Below are positions 54,965-63,582 of a stretch of 64,000 bases of DNA, in pieces. The translations under genes were made by a program, and so were the position numbers. How positions within the stretch are numbered: position 1 is the stretch's first letter; every line of letters starts with the position of its first letter. Below the pieces are notes generated by a model, which worked only from the letters and a program-made list of their open reading frames with translations, searched no databases and was not told the origin of the DNA. Source of the stretch: Streptomyces ferrugineus (lineage in GTDB: Bacteria > Actinomycetota > Actinomycetes > Streptomycetales > Streptomycetaceae); NCBI RefSeq assembly GCF_015160855.1, contig NZ_CP063373.1, forward strand, positions 806,001 to 870,000. Direction: 5' to 3'.

Positions 54965-55846
54965 ATGAACGAGCAGTCCACCCGAGCCGCGGTCCCCGCC
55001 GACCAGTACGTCCTCATCCTGTCCTGCCCCGACAAGCAGGGCATCGTGCACGCCGTGTCGAGCTACCTCTTCATGACCGGCTGCAACATCGAGGACAGCC
55101 AGCAGTTCGGCGACCACGACACGGGACTGTTCTTCATGCGCGTCCACTTCTCGGCGGAGGCGCCGGTGACGGTGGACAAGCTGCGGGCGAGCTTCGCGGC
55201 GATCGGGGACTCCTTCCAGATGGACTGGCAGATCCATCGGGCCGAGGAGAAGATGCGGGTCGTGCTGATGGTCAGCAAGTTCGGGCACTGTCTGAACGAC
55301 CTGTTGTTCCGCGCCAGGATCGGGGCGCTTCCGGTGGAGATCGCCGCCGTGGTGTCCAACCACACCGACTTCGCCGAACTCGTGGGGTCGTACGACATCC
55401 CCTTCCACCACATCCCGGTGACCAGGGACAACAAGCCGGAGGCGGAGGCGCGGCTGCTGGAGATCGTGCGGGAGCGGGGTGTGGAGCTGGTCGTGCTGGC
55501 CCGCTACATGCAGGTGCTCTCCGACGATCTGTGCAAGCAGCTCAGCGGGCGGATCATCAACATCCACCATTCCTTCCTGCCGAGCTTCAAGGGCGCGAAG
55601 CCGTATCACCAGGCGCACGCGCGGGGTGTGAAGCTGATCGGGGCGACGGCGCACTACGTCACCGCCGACCTGGACGAGGGGCCGATCATCGAGCAGGAGG
55701 TCGAGCGCGTCGCCCATGACGTCACGCCGGACCAGCTTGTCGCGATCGGGCGGGACGTGGAGTGCCAGGCGCTGGCCCGGGCGGTGAAGTGGCATGCCGA
55801 GCGGAGGATTCTGCTGAACGGCCGGCGGACGGTTGTATTCGCCTAA
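54965..55846 (+). CDS. purU: Formyltetrahydrofolate deformylase
   Basis: 293 residues, ATG 54965. N-terminal ACT domain (YVLILSCPDKQGIVHAVSSYLF, residues 15-90) and formyltransferase-like domain (95-293): VVSNHTDFAELV, HHIPVTRDNKPEAE, ARYMQVLSDDLC, INIHHSFLPSFKGAKPYHQAHARGVKLIGATAHYVTADLDEGPII with the catalytic Asn-His-Asp set. It releases formate from 10-formyl-THF, balancing one-carbon pools for purine synthesis. ACT domain suggests control by glycine/methionine as in E. coli. Ends 20 bases before a large palindrome. Confidence 0.97.
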   Translation: MNEQSTRAAVPADQYVLILSCPDKQGIVHAVSSYLFMTGCNIEDSQQFGDHDTGLFFMRVHFSAEAPVTVDKLRASFAAIGDSFQMDWQIHRAEEKMRVVLMVSKFGHCLNDLLFRARIGALPVEIAAVVSNHTDFAELVGSYDIPFHHIPVTRDNKPEAEARLLEIVRERGVELVVLARYMQVLSDDLCKQLSGRIINIHHSFLPSFKGAKPYHQAHARGVKLIGATAHYVTADLDEGPIIEQEVERVAHDVTPDQLVAIGRDVECQALARAVKWHAERRILLNGRRTVVFA

Positions 55847-55865
55847 TAGCTCGGGTCAGCAGTTT

Positions 55866-55996
55866 TGACGGCGGCTGCGGGTGGTTCGTGGTTGCTCGCG
55901 CAGTTCCCCGCGCCCCTGGAGGGACGTCCACTGCACGTACTCAAGGGGCGCGGGGAACTGCGCGACCAGCCCCCACACACCCGCAGCCGCCGCCGA
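55866..55996. repeat. Copy C: long inverted repeat, probable bidirectional terminator
   Basis: Perfect 22-bp arms at 55896-55917 and 55944-55965, flanked by a further imperfect match (GGCGGCTGCGGGTG at 55870-55883 with CACCCGCAGCCGCC near 55977-55991), so the whole can fold into one hairpin of about 130 bases. The right arm shares AGGGGCGCGGGG and GCGACCA-CC with copies A and B. It separates convergent purU and the anti-sigma gene. Confidence 0.85.
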
Positions 55997-56011
55997 TCGC
56001 GCAACCGCCCC

Positions 56012-57415
56012 CTACATCCGGCTCAAGCTCGCCGCCGCGAACAGTACGTCCCGGATGGCGGCCCGATCCCCCACCTGCCCCGCCGCCGCCTCCGCCGGAG
56101 GCACATGGCCCGCCGCGAGTCGGCAGAACTCCGCGCCGTCCAGCGCGACATGGGCCACCTCATGCTCGGCGGAGCCCACCGCCGCCGGTGAGTCCAGCGG
56201 GATCAGCCACTCGCCGCCGCCCGAGCCCTCGATCTCCAGCCGCAGGCTCCGGCCGGGCTCGCCCGCGGGGACGAGGTGCCGACCCGCCGGCGGCGGTGCC
56301 GCCAGCCCCGCGCGGCGGCGGGCCGACAGGACCGTGGGGAGCAGACGGGCCGCCAGGTCGACCAGCTGGTGCAGGTCGCTGCCGGACGGCGGCTCATAGG
56401 GGTAGTCCACCGCCTCGGCGATGTCCTCCGCGTGCACCCAGCACTCGAAGGCGCGGTCCAGCATCGCGTCGCGCAGCGGCAGCTCGAAGTCGCCGTACGG
56501 GACGGAGAGCCTGCCGGTGCCGCCGCCCGTGAAGGACACCGTGCGCACCAGGTCGTGGCTCTGCTCCCGCCAGGGTGCGCGGACGGCGCGCGTCGGCGGG
56601 TAGTGCGAGGCCCGCCAGTACGCCTCGGTGCGCCCGGCGGGCGTCGGCCGGTCCGCGGCCACGTCGCCCATCGGGTCGGCGAGGCCCAGCGCGATGGCCA
56701 CCAGCCCGTCGACCGTCTGCAGATGCGCGATCACCCCGGCGACGGTCGTCCGGCGGCTGGTCGGCTCGTCCTTGCGGAACCACCGCAGCCGCACGGGCGC
56801 GTGCCACTCGGCGTCCCCGAAGTCCTGGAGCAGGGCGTCGAGCCGGGCCGTCTCGGCGTCGTACGGCGCCGCCCACTCGGGCACCGGGATGCGCGGCGGG
56901 CGCCGCTCCAGGCAGCCGTCGAGGACGCGGGCGCGCAGGGACGGGTCGAGGTCGAGGCTCTCGGAGGGGTGCAGCAGGCCGACGGCCTCGCGCAGCCGCC
57001 GCGCCTCGTCGGCGCAGGAGCCGCAGTCTCCGAGGTGCTCCTCGACGGCCGCCGTCTCCTCCGGCGAGCAGGCGGCCAGCGCCCATGCTCCGAGGAGCGA
57101 CTTCAGGACGCGGTGCTCCAGGACGAGCGGGGCGCGGCGGGGCGCCGCATCGGGCAGCGGGCGTCCGGTGTCCTCGACGGAGGCGCGGGGCAGGGGTATG
57201 CGGGGCGGGCGGTCCGGGCCGGGCTTCGGGGTGGGGTGCCGGTCGTCGCCGTTGCCGCTGTTCATGCCGTCGGGGCCGCGAGGGGGGTCCGCGGGGCCGT
57301 TCTCCTCATGGTCCTGGTGGTGCGCGTCGTCGTACGGCTTCTCGTCCCCGTGGCCCGCGTGATCGCCCCGTCCCTCGTGCTCGTCGTACGCCTCGTACCG
57401 CCCGGCCTCGTTCAC
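56012..57415 (-). CDS. Anti-sigma-like zinc-finger protein fused to an MDMPI domain
   Basis: 467 residues from GTG 57415, overlapping the sigma-factor stop as GTGA. The first 95 residues are His/Asp/Pro-rich and disordered (ATG 57265 is a possible shorter start). Then a ZAS zinc finger typical of anti-sigma factors (HRVLKSLLGAWALAAC, HLGDCGSC; His127, Cys131, Cys134), followed by a mycothiol-dependent maleylpyruvate-isomerase-like domain (about 185-465; TTVAGVIAHLQTVDGLVAIAL, ECWVHAEDIAEAVDYPY with the metal-type His). The usual membrane helix is absent, so it should be a cytosolic, possibly thiol/redox-responsive, anti-sigma factor. Confidence 0.88.
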   Translation of the reverse strand: MNEAGRYEAYDEHEGRGDHAGHGDEKPYDDAHHQDHEENGPADPPRGPDGMNSGNGDDRHPTPKPGPDRPPRIPLPRASVEDTGRPLPDAAPRRAPLVLEHRVLKSLLGAWALAACSPEETAAVEEHLGDCGSCADEARRLREAVGLLHPSESLDLDPSLRARVLDGCLERRPPRIPVPEWAAPYDAETARLDALLQDFGDAEWHAPVRLRWFRKDEPTSRRTTVAGVIAHLQTVDGLVAIALGLADPMGDVAADRPTPAGRTEAYWRASHYPPTRAVRAPWREQSHDLVRTVSFTGGGTGRLSVPYGDFELPLRDAMLDRAFECWVHAEDIAEAVDYPYEPPSGSDLHQLVDLAARLLPTVLSARRRAGLAAPPPAGRHLVPAGEPGRSLRLEIEGSGGGEWLIPLDSPAAVGSAEHEVAHVALDGAEFCRLAAGHVPPAEAAAGQVGDRAAIRDVLFAAASLSRM

Positions 57416-57996
57416 ACCGCACCCCCGTATCCCGGCGGAGCCCCGGGGGCCGTTCCGGCGTCATGGGCCGTGGCCAGCAGCTGCAGGCCCAGGCGCAGCC
57501 GGCGGCGGGCCTCGTCCTCGGTGACGCCGAGGTCGGCGGCGGTCTGGCGGTAGTCGCGGCGCTGGAAATAGGCCAGCTCCAGGGCGGCGCGCAGCGGTAC
57601 GGGCATGGACTGGGCGATGTAGTCGGCGCGGGCGGCGACCGAGGCGTGCCGCACCTTGCGTTCCAGCTCCTCCGTGGAGCCCCGGCCGGCCTGGGCGAGG
57701 GCGGCGGTCTCGGTGGCGCGCAGCCGCTGCACGGCGAGGTGGTGGGTCAGGGTGGCGACCCAGGAGCGCAGCGGGCCCTGCTTGGGGTCGTAGCTGTCCG
57801 GGTGCTCCCAGACGTGCGCGAAGACGTCGCGGGTGATGTGGTCGGCGGCGTGCTCGTCGCCCAGCACGGTGTGGGCGAGGCCGTGCACGAGCGAGGCGAA
57901 CCGGTCGTAGAGCTCGCCGAGCGCGGCCGCCTCGCCGCGTGCGAGCCGCTGCTGCATCTTGCGGTCCCAGCGGGGCGGTGCGTCCTTCTTCGCCAT
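57412..57996 (-). CDS. ECF-like RNA polymerase sigma factor
   Basis: 194 residues from ATG 57996 with GGGGGG five bases upstream; longer starts are unsupported. Region 2: ALGELYDRFASLVHGLAHTVLGDEHAADHITRDVFAHVWEH (30-72) and GPLRSWVATLTHHLAVQRLRA; region 4: MPVPLRAALELAYFQRRDYRQTAADLGVTEDEARRRLRLGL (140-180). It is coupled to the zinc-finger/MDMPI protein by a 4-base overlap. No promoter with a recognised ECF consensus was seen upstream. Confidence 0.93.
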   Translation of the reverse strand: MAKKDAPPRWDRKMQQRLARGEAAALGELYDRFASLVHGLAHTVLGDEHAADHITRDVFAHVWEHPDSYDPKQGPLRSWVATLTHHLAVQRLRATETAALAQAGRGSTEELERKVRHASVAARADYIAQSMPVPLRAALELAYFQRRDYRQTAADLGVTEDEARRRLRLGLQLLATAHDAGTAPGAPPGYGGAV

Positions 57997-58341
57997 ATGG
58001 CCCCCCTCACTGGTCCGTCCTGTCCAGCGTGCGTCCGCCGTCTCCCCGAATGTAGTCGGCACGTCCGGCAGCGCACGCCCCTTCGTCGCAATGTGCGCCC
58101 CTTGTAGAGCCATGGCTGGTGACACACCTCGCACTCGTGATAGAGGGCCCGGCCGGGCGCCGTTCTCGCTCCGCTACCCGGCCACGGCATGATCAGACCT
58201 GATCGAACAGGATCGAATGCGATGGAAACAAGCCTTTTCTGATCGGTGACCGTTTTCTGGAGGGTGTTTCAGGGAACAGCCGCTGGGCAGCCGCGCTGCA
58301 AGGAAGCGTAGGTGTGGCTTCCGTTTCAGCGAGCGAGGGGC

Positions 58342-58722
58342 ATGGTGGTGACGTTCAAAGTGACCGGCGGCGAGCGGGGCGACTGGGCCGTGCTCCAGGT
58401 GTCGGGTGAGCTGGATCTGGTGACCTCGCCGGGGTTGCGGCAGCACATCCATGACGTGGTGGCCGAGGGACGGCACAGCCTCGTCCTCGACCTCTCCGAG
58501 GTCATGTTCTGCGACTCCAGCGGCGTCGGCGTCCTCATCGCCGCCCGCCGACTGATCCGCTCCTGCCAGGGCACCCTGCGGCTGATACTCCCGGCCCAGG
58601 GCGCGGCGGACGGGTCGCACGTCAACCGGGTCCTGGGCGCGCTGGGGGTGCGCCGGCTGTTCGACGTCCACCCGGACCTGGCGACGGCGGTCGCGGACGA
58701 GGCCGACCCGCTGTCGGCCTGA
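58342..58722 (+). CDS. STAS-domain anti-sigma factor antagonist
   Basis: 126 residues from ATG 58342; because GAGGGG lies only one base before it, GTG 58345 or 58348 may be the true start. Single STAS domain: WAVLQVSGELDLVTSPGLRQHIHDVV, LVLDLSEVMFCDSSGVGVLIAARRL with the phosphorylatable Ser in DSSGVG. It should bind an RsbW-like kinase; an RsbW-like gene lies at the window end (63583). Divergent from the sigma gene. Confidence 0.93.
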   Translation: MVVTFKVTGGERGDWAVLQVSGELDLVTSPGLRQHIHDVVAEGRHSLVLDLSEVMFCDSSGVGVLIAARRLIRSCQGTLRLILPAQGAADGSHVNRVLGALGVRRLFDVHPDLATAVADEADPLSA

Positions 58723-58922
58723 TCCGGCCGACCGGGCCCGGCCGGCGACCGCTTCGCCACGTCGTTCACATGGCCTGTCGTTCGCATAGCTGTCGTTCAC
58801 ATAGTTGTCCCAAAATTCCCCCGGTCTTGGCACAACCGCCGCTTTCCCGCGCCCGGACGGCCCCGCGCGTCGTACGCTCCCGTGGCAGATGCACCCCACG
58901 ACGTAAGGCGGCCCGATAAGAC

Positions 58923-59435
58923 ATGGTCAGCAGCGAGTACGAGCGCAGGATCGCGGCCCGGTTCGCCACCTTCGACCAGGACGGCAACGGCTACATCGAC
59001 CGTGAGGACTTCAGCGCGGCGGCCAAGGCGCTGCTCGCGGAGTTCGGCACCACCGCCCGCTCCGACAAGGGCCAGGCCCTCTACATCGGCGCGGAGGCGT
59101 TCTGGCAGGGCATGGCCGGGATCGCGGACCGGGACGGCGACCAGCGGATCACCCGCGAGGAGTTCGTCAACGGCGCGGTCAAGCGGCTGCGCGACAACCC
59201 GGACCGGTTCGCCGAGATCGCTCGCCCCTTCCTGCACGCCGCCCTCGCCGTGGCCGACCCCGACGGCGACGGGGCCGCCTCCGTCTCCGACACCGCGCGC
59301 GTGCTGGTCTGCCTCGGCGTGCGACAGGACATCGCACAGGCGGCCGCCGCCACGCTCGACACGGACGGCGACGGCAACGTGGCGGAGGACGAGATCGTGA
59401 CGGCGTTCGCCCGCTACTTCACCGTCCCCGAGTGA
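58923..59435 (+). CDS. Four-EF-hand calcium-binding protein (calerythrin / CabC-CabD type)
   Basis: 170 residues, ATG 58923. Four 12-residue loops: DQDGNGYIDRED (18-29), DRDGDQRITREE (68-79), DPDGDGAASVSD (about 112-123), DTDGDGNVAEDE (146-157). Loops 1, 2 and 4 end in Asp/Glu as needed; loop 3 ends in Asp with Ala/Ser in the middle and may bind weakly. Cytosolic. Resembles the Streptomyces CabC/CabD proteins linked to calcium-dependent aerial growth and germination. Its last 17 bases overlap the convergent ligase gene. Confidence 0.95.
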   Translation: MVSSEYERRIAARFATFDQDGNGYIDREDFSAAAKALLAEFGTTARSDKGQALYIGAEAFWQGMAGIADRDGDQRITREEFVNGAVKRLRDNPDRFAEIARPFLHAALAVADPDGDGAASVSDTARVLVCLGVRQDIAQAAAATLDTDGDGNVAEDEIVTAFARYFTVPE

Positions 59436-60948
59436 TGCCCGGTCCGTCCTTCGAGAACCGCTCCCTGAGCTTGTACTTGAGCACCTTCCGCAGGGTCTCG
59501 TTGCGCGGAAGGGCGTCCACCACCTCCAGCTGCTCCGGCAGTTTGTGGGTCGACAGCCCTTCCCCGCGCAGATACGACGTCACCGCCTGAAGCGTCAGCG
59601 GCCCGGCGCCGGCCGGCTGCTCCACGACCGCGCAGACCCGCTCCCCGCGCTCGGCGTCCGGCAGTCCGATCACCGCGACGTCCCCCACCGCCGGATGCCG
59701 GTGCAGCAGATCCTCGATCTCCTTGGCCGAGACGTTCTCGCCCTTGCGGATGATCACGTCCTTCAGGCGGCCGGTCAGCACCAGATGGCCGGAGTCCGTC
59801 AGATACCCGAGGTCGCCGGTGCGCAGGAAGCCCTCGTCGTCGAAGGCGGCCGCCGTCTGCGCCGGGTCCAGATAGCCCCGGCACACCGCCTCCCCGCGCA
59901 GCCGCACCTCCCCCTCCACGATCCGTATCTCCATCCCCTCCGGCGGCCGCCCCTCCGTCGTCGCCAGGTTCTCCGCCGTGTCGTCCGGCGCCCCCATGGT
60001 GATCATCGGCACCTCGGTCATGCCGTATCCGTGCGTCAGCTGCACCCCCATCTCGCGCACCACCGCGTGGTACACCTCCGGCGGCTTGGGCGCCCCGCCG
60101 CCCGCCAGCAGCCGCAGCGAGGGGACGACCTTCCCGCCGCCGGGCCGTCTGCGCTGCTCCGCCAGGAACATCGAGTAGAACGCCGTCGACCCGCCCGCGA
60201 TCGTCACCCCGTGCCGGCGATAGCCCTCCAGCGCGTCCGGCAGCGCGAAATGCTCGAACATCACCGCGGGGAAGCCGTACAGCAGCACCATCACCATGTA
60301 GTCGGGGCCGCCTATGTGGGCGTAGGGAAAGGCGATCGAGCCGACGTCGGCCGCCGTGGGGCGCAGGGCGTGACCCAGGCAGGAGCCGCCCGCGATCAGC
60401 GAGCGGTCGGTGTGCAGGACGCCCTTGGGGTCGGACGTCGTCCCCGAGGTCCAGTAGATCCAGCGCACCGAGGTGCCCTCGGCCGGCGGCGGGGGCAGGA
60501 CCGCGGGATCGCCGTCGGGTAGGGAGTCGTACGCCTCGAAGACCCCCTTCGCACCCAGTCGTCGCGCCATCTCCGCGTGGTCGAAGCCCCGCCACACCCC
60601 GGGCACCGCGAAGAACTCCGCCTTCGACTCCCGCAGCGCGAAGCCGACTTCGCGGTCCCGGTAGAACGGGATGACCGGCGACTGCACGGCACCCAGGCGG
60701 GCCAGCGCGAACGACAGCAGCGCGGTCTCGATTCGGGTGGGCAGCTGCCAGGCGACGACCGTGCCGGGGCGTACGCCCATGTCGTACAGGCCGGCCGCGA
60801 CGCGCTCGGCACGCGCGCGTAGAGCGCCGAAGGACAAGGAGCGCTCGTCCTGGAGGAGGACCGGACGGTCTGGGGTGCGCTCGGCGCGGCGGGCGAGCAG
60901 GTCCCAGAGGGTGCGGGAGGAACTCAGGGCGTGCGCGGTGTCGTTCAC
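59419..60948 (-). CDS. AMP-binding acyl-CoA ligase
   Basis: 509 residues, ATG 60948. Adenylation motifs WIYWTSGTTSDPKGVLHTD (A3, about 170), HGYGMTEVPM (A5, about 305), GDLGYLTDSGHLVLTGRLKDVIIRKGENVSAKEIEDLL (A7-A8), and Lys in LRKVLKYKLRE (A10). Resembles cyclohexanecarboxylate / fatty-acid-type CoA ligases. Divergent from a pair of acyl-CoA dehydrogenase genes, with the same 15-bp operator near both starts, so a shared pathway is likely. Confidence 0.92.
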   Translation of the reverse strand: MNDTAHALSSSRTLWDLLARRAERTPDRPVLLQDERSLSFGALRARAERVAAGLYDMGVRPGTVVAWQLPTRIETALLSFALARLGAVQSPVIPFYRDREVGFALRESKAEFFAVPGVWRGFDHAEMARRLGAKGVFEAYDSLPDGDPAVLPPPPAEGTSVRWIYWTSGTTSDPKGVLHTDRSLIAGGSCLGHALRPTAADVGSIAFPYAHIGGPDYMVMVLLYGFPAVMFEHFALPDALEGYRRHGVTIAGGSTAFYSMFLAEQRRRPGGGKVVPSLRLLAGGGAPKPPEVYHAVVREMGVQLTHGYGMTEVPMITMGAPDDTAENLATTEGRPPEGMEIRIVEGEVRLRGEAVCRGYLDPAQTAAAFDDEGFLRTGDLGYLTDSGHLVLTGRLKDVIIRKGENVSAKEIEDLLHRHPAVGDVAVIGLPDAERGERVCAVVEQPAGAGPLTLQAVTSYLRGEGLSTHKLPEQLEVVDALPRNETLRKVLKYKLRERFSKDGPGITRGR

Positions 60949-60963
60949 GACGGACCCCTTCAG

Positions 60964-60978
60964 CTGACGGAACGTCAG
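60964..60978. promoter_or_regulatory. Operator copy 1 (TetR-like inverted repeat)
   Basis: CTGACGGAACGTCAG, 6-bp arms, 16 bases upstream of the ligase start codon (minus strand). Confidence 0.8.
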
Positions 60979-61046
60979 ATCGTGCGGAGAGCGTAGGGCT
61001 CGGCGCCTTGTCGGTCCAGGGGTGCGGGGCTAGCCTGCTGCTGAAT

Positions 61047-61061
61047 CTGACGGATCGTCAG
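61047..61061. promoter_or_regulatory. Operator copy 2 (TetR-like inverted repeat)
   Basis: CTGACGGATCGTCAG, differing from copy 1 by one base, 12 bases upstream of the dehydrogenase start, next to its GGCAGG ribosome site. Confidence 0.8.
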
Positions 61062-61072
61062 GCAGGTGATGG

Positions 61073-62206
61073 ATGGACCTCACGTACACGCCCGAGGAGG
61101 AGGAGTTCCGGGCGCGGTTGCGGGAGTGGCTGGCGAAGGTCCTTCCGACGCTGCCGCCGAAGCCCTCCCCGGACGACTGGCCCGCGCGCAGGGCGTACGA
61201 CCTCGGCTGGCAGCGCATGCTCCACGACGCGGGCTACGGCGACGTCCACTGGGGCGCGTCGCCGACCGTGCGCCTGATCTTCCTGGAGGAGACCGAGAAG
61301 GCGGGCGCGCCCTATGTGGGAGCCGGCTTCGTCGGGCTGCTGCACGCGGGGCCGACCATCGCGGCCGAGGGCACCGCAGGGCAACGGGAGCGCTGGCTGC
61401 CGCCGATCCTGCGCGGGGAGGAGGTCTGGTGCCAGGGCTTCAGCGAACCGGACGCCGGATCCGACCTCGCGGCACTGCGCACGCGCGCGCGCAGGGACGG
61501 CGACGACTACGTGGTGAGCGGGTCCAAGATCTGGACCTCCCATGCCGAAGTGGCCGACTGGTGCGAACTGTTGGTGCGCACCGACCCCGACGCGCCCAAG
61601 CACCGCGGGATCACCTGGCTGGCGATGCCCATGGACGCGCCGGGCATCACCGTACGGCCGCTGAAGACCCTCGCCGGGTCGGCCGAGTTCGCCGAGGTGT
61701 TCCTCGACGAGGTGCGGGTGCCGGTGGCCAACCGGGTCGGGGAGGAGAACGACGGCTGGCGCGTGACGATGGTGACCCTGTCCTTCGAGCGCGGCACGGC
61801 CTTCGTGGGCGAGGTCGTCGCCTGCCGGCGCGTACTGCGCGAACTCGCCGCCGAGGCACGCGGGAACGGCCGCTGGGACGACCCCGTGCTGCGTCGGCGG
61901 CTGGGGCGGCTGAACGCCGAGTTCCGGGCGCTGTGGCGGCTGACGCAGTGGAACGTCAGCGAGGCGGAGGCCGTGGGCGGCGTGCCCGGGGTCGGGGGTT
62001 CGGTGTTCAAGCTGCGGTATTCGCACGCCCGCCAGGAGCTCTACGACACCGCGGCCGACGTCCTGGGGCCGGCCTCGCTCGACCTCGACCGGCCGTGGAT
62101 GCTCGACCGCCTGTCCTCGCTGTCGTACACCATCGCCGCCGGCACCTCGCAGATCCAGCGGAACATCGTGGCCGAGCGGATCCTCGGGCTGCCGAAGGGG
62201 CGGTGA
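61073..62206 (+). CDS. Acyl-CoA dehydrogenase, large subunit of a probable pair
   Basis: 377 residues, ATG 61073. Fold marks: VWCQGFSEPDAGSDLAALRTRARRDGDDYVVSGSKIWTSHAEVADWCELLVRT (120-170, FAD and substrate side), MDRP-like ending SYTIAAGTSQIQRNIVAERILGLP with the FAD-binding ISQIQRN segment. Resembles FadE subunits of heteromeric dehydrogenases acting on steroid side chains or cyclic acyl-CoA. Three bases separate it from the smaller subunit gene. Confidence 0.93.
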   Translation: MDLTYTPEEEEFRARLREWLAKVLPTLPPKPSPDDWPARRAYDLGWQRMLHDAGYGDVHWGASPTVRLIFLEETEKAGAPYVGAGFVGLLHAGPTIAAEGTAGQRERWLPPILRGEEVWCQGFSEPDAGSDLAALRTRARRDGDDYVVSGSKIWTSHAEVADWCELLVRTDPDAPKHRGITWLAMPMDAPGITVRPLKTLAGSAEFAEVFLDEVRVPVANRVGEENDGWRVTMVTLSFERGTAFVGEVVACRRVLRELAAEARGNGRWDDPVLRRRLGRLNAEFRALWRLTQWNVSEAEAVGGVPGVGGSVFKLRYSHARQELYDTAADVLGPASLDLDRPWMLDRLSSLSYTIAAGTSQIQRNIVAERILGLPKGR

Positions 62207-62209
62207 CCC

Positions 62210-63088
62210 ATGCGTTTCCAACTGACCGAGGACCAGCGGGCGTTGCGCGAGGGCGTACGCGAGCTGCTGACGCGGCGCTTCGGCCCGCAGGCGCTGCGGG
62301 TCGCCGTCGAGGAGCCCGGGCGCCTGGACCGGGCGCTGTGGCGGGAGCTGGGCGCGGCCGGGTTCTTCGCGCTGCGGCTGCCGGAGGAGCGGGGCGGCGT
62401 CGGACTCGGGCTGCCCGAGGCGGTGTTGGCCTTCGAGGAGGCGGGGCGGGCGCTGCTGCCGGGGCCGCTGGTGGCCACCCATCTCGCGGCGGGGGGCGTG
62501 CCGGGCGCGGCCGACGGGGAGGCGGTCGTGGCGGACGTCGGCGGAAGCGGACTGGTGGAGTGGCTGGCGGAGGCGGACGTCGTACGGGGGGAGGCGGCAG
62601 GGGCCGTACCGCTGAGATCGGTCGACCCGCTGACGCCCCTGCACCGGGCGCCCGAGGGCGCCGGCGTCGACCCGGCCGCCGTACTCCTCACCGCCGCCGA
62701 ACAACTGGGCAGCGCCACACGCGTGTGCGAGCTGGCCGCGCAACACGCCCGGACCCGCGAGCAGTTCGGGCGGCCGATCGGGGCCTTCCAGGCGGTGCAG
62801 CATCTGTGCGCGGAGATGCTGGTGCGGACGGAGACGGCCCGTGCCGCCGTGTACGCGGCGGCCGTCACCGCCGACCCGGCCGACGTCGACACCGCGCGGC
62901 TGCTCGCCGACGAGGCCGCGGCGCGCGGCGCCCGCGACTGCCTCCAGGTGCACGGCGGCATGGGATTCACCTGGGAGTTCGAGGTCCATCTGCATCTGAA
63001 GCGCACATGGGTGCGGACGCACCGTACGGGGTCCGCTACGGACAGTGAGGAGCGGATGGCGGCCGAGCTGCTCGCCGAGCCGGCCTGA
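62210..63088 (+). CDS. Acyl-CoA dehydrogenase, small subunit of a probable pair
   Basis: 292 residues, ATG 62210. Shorter than a normal acyl-CoA dehydrogenase (about 380) because the central beta domain is mostly missing: the N-terminal helical domain (1-100) runs into a short linker and the C-terminal domain (AATRVCELAAQHARTREQFGRPIGAFQAVQHLCAEM; QVHGGMGFTWEFEVHLHLKR). Such shortened partners occur in alpha2beta2 dehydrogenases of actinobacteria. First part of the second motif reads EQLGSATRVCELAAQHA. Confidence 0.9.
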   Translation: MRFQLTEDQRALREGVRELLTRRFGPQALRVAVEEPGRLDRALWRELGAAGFFALRLPEERGGVGLGLPEAVLAFEEAGRALLPGPLVATHLAAGGVPGAADGEAVVADVGGSGLVEWLAEADVVRGEAAGAVPLRSVDPLTPLHRAPEGAGVDPAAVLLTAAEQLGSATRVCELAAQHARTREQFGRPIGAFQAVQHLCAEMLVRTETARAAVYAAAVTADPADVDTARLLADEAAARGARDCLQVHGGMGFTWEFEVHLHLKRTWVRTHRTGSATDSEERMAAELLAEPA

Positions 63089-63582
63089 AGCGTCTCTGGT
63101 CTGCGGTGTCGCTGACGGCCCCTACGCGGATGTCGCGGATCGTGGCATACCGGAATTACGGAGCGTTGATATCGGGTTGTGTCCTATGCGTGACTCGTCA
63201 CGGCCTGGAGTCGGCGGTCCGCTCCGGTACCTTGTGTGGGATGCGAGTGGTTCCGAGCACGAGCCATGCCGGAGTGGCCCTTGAGGCGGCTCCGGATCCG
63301 GCGGTGCGCGCCGTTCCTCGCAAGGCTGGAGGGCGGTCTGCCCCCGCCTGTTCGACTCCCCGCGACAAGCGTCGCACAGTATGCCGCACGGGTACTCCTT
63401 CACGCTGGAATATGCCCGAAGCGCTTGTTGGGGTGACTGTACGTCAACCATGCTGTCAGCCAAGGGATTCACGTTCCGTGACCCTGGCTTTGGCCATTGT
63501 TCTGGCCATGAAAAAAATGGCTAGGATCGTGGCCCTCGTGAGGCGCGGGGCCAAGTGTCCGCCGGTTCGGATGGTGTGAGCG
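63089..63582. other. 494-base intergenic region with a probable promoter
   Basis: No gene is supported. A TAGGAT box (63522-63527) with TTGTTC 19 bases upstream (63497-63502) could be the promoter of the following gene. The middle (63240-63480) is less G/C-biased than coding DNA here. Confidence 0.5.

Noticed and set aside
63106..63579. 157-codon frame before the RsbW-like gene
   Set aside because: Third-position G/C is too low for a Streptomyces gene and no ribosome site or domain is visible; it covers a probable promoter.
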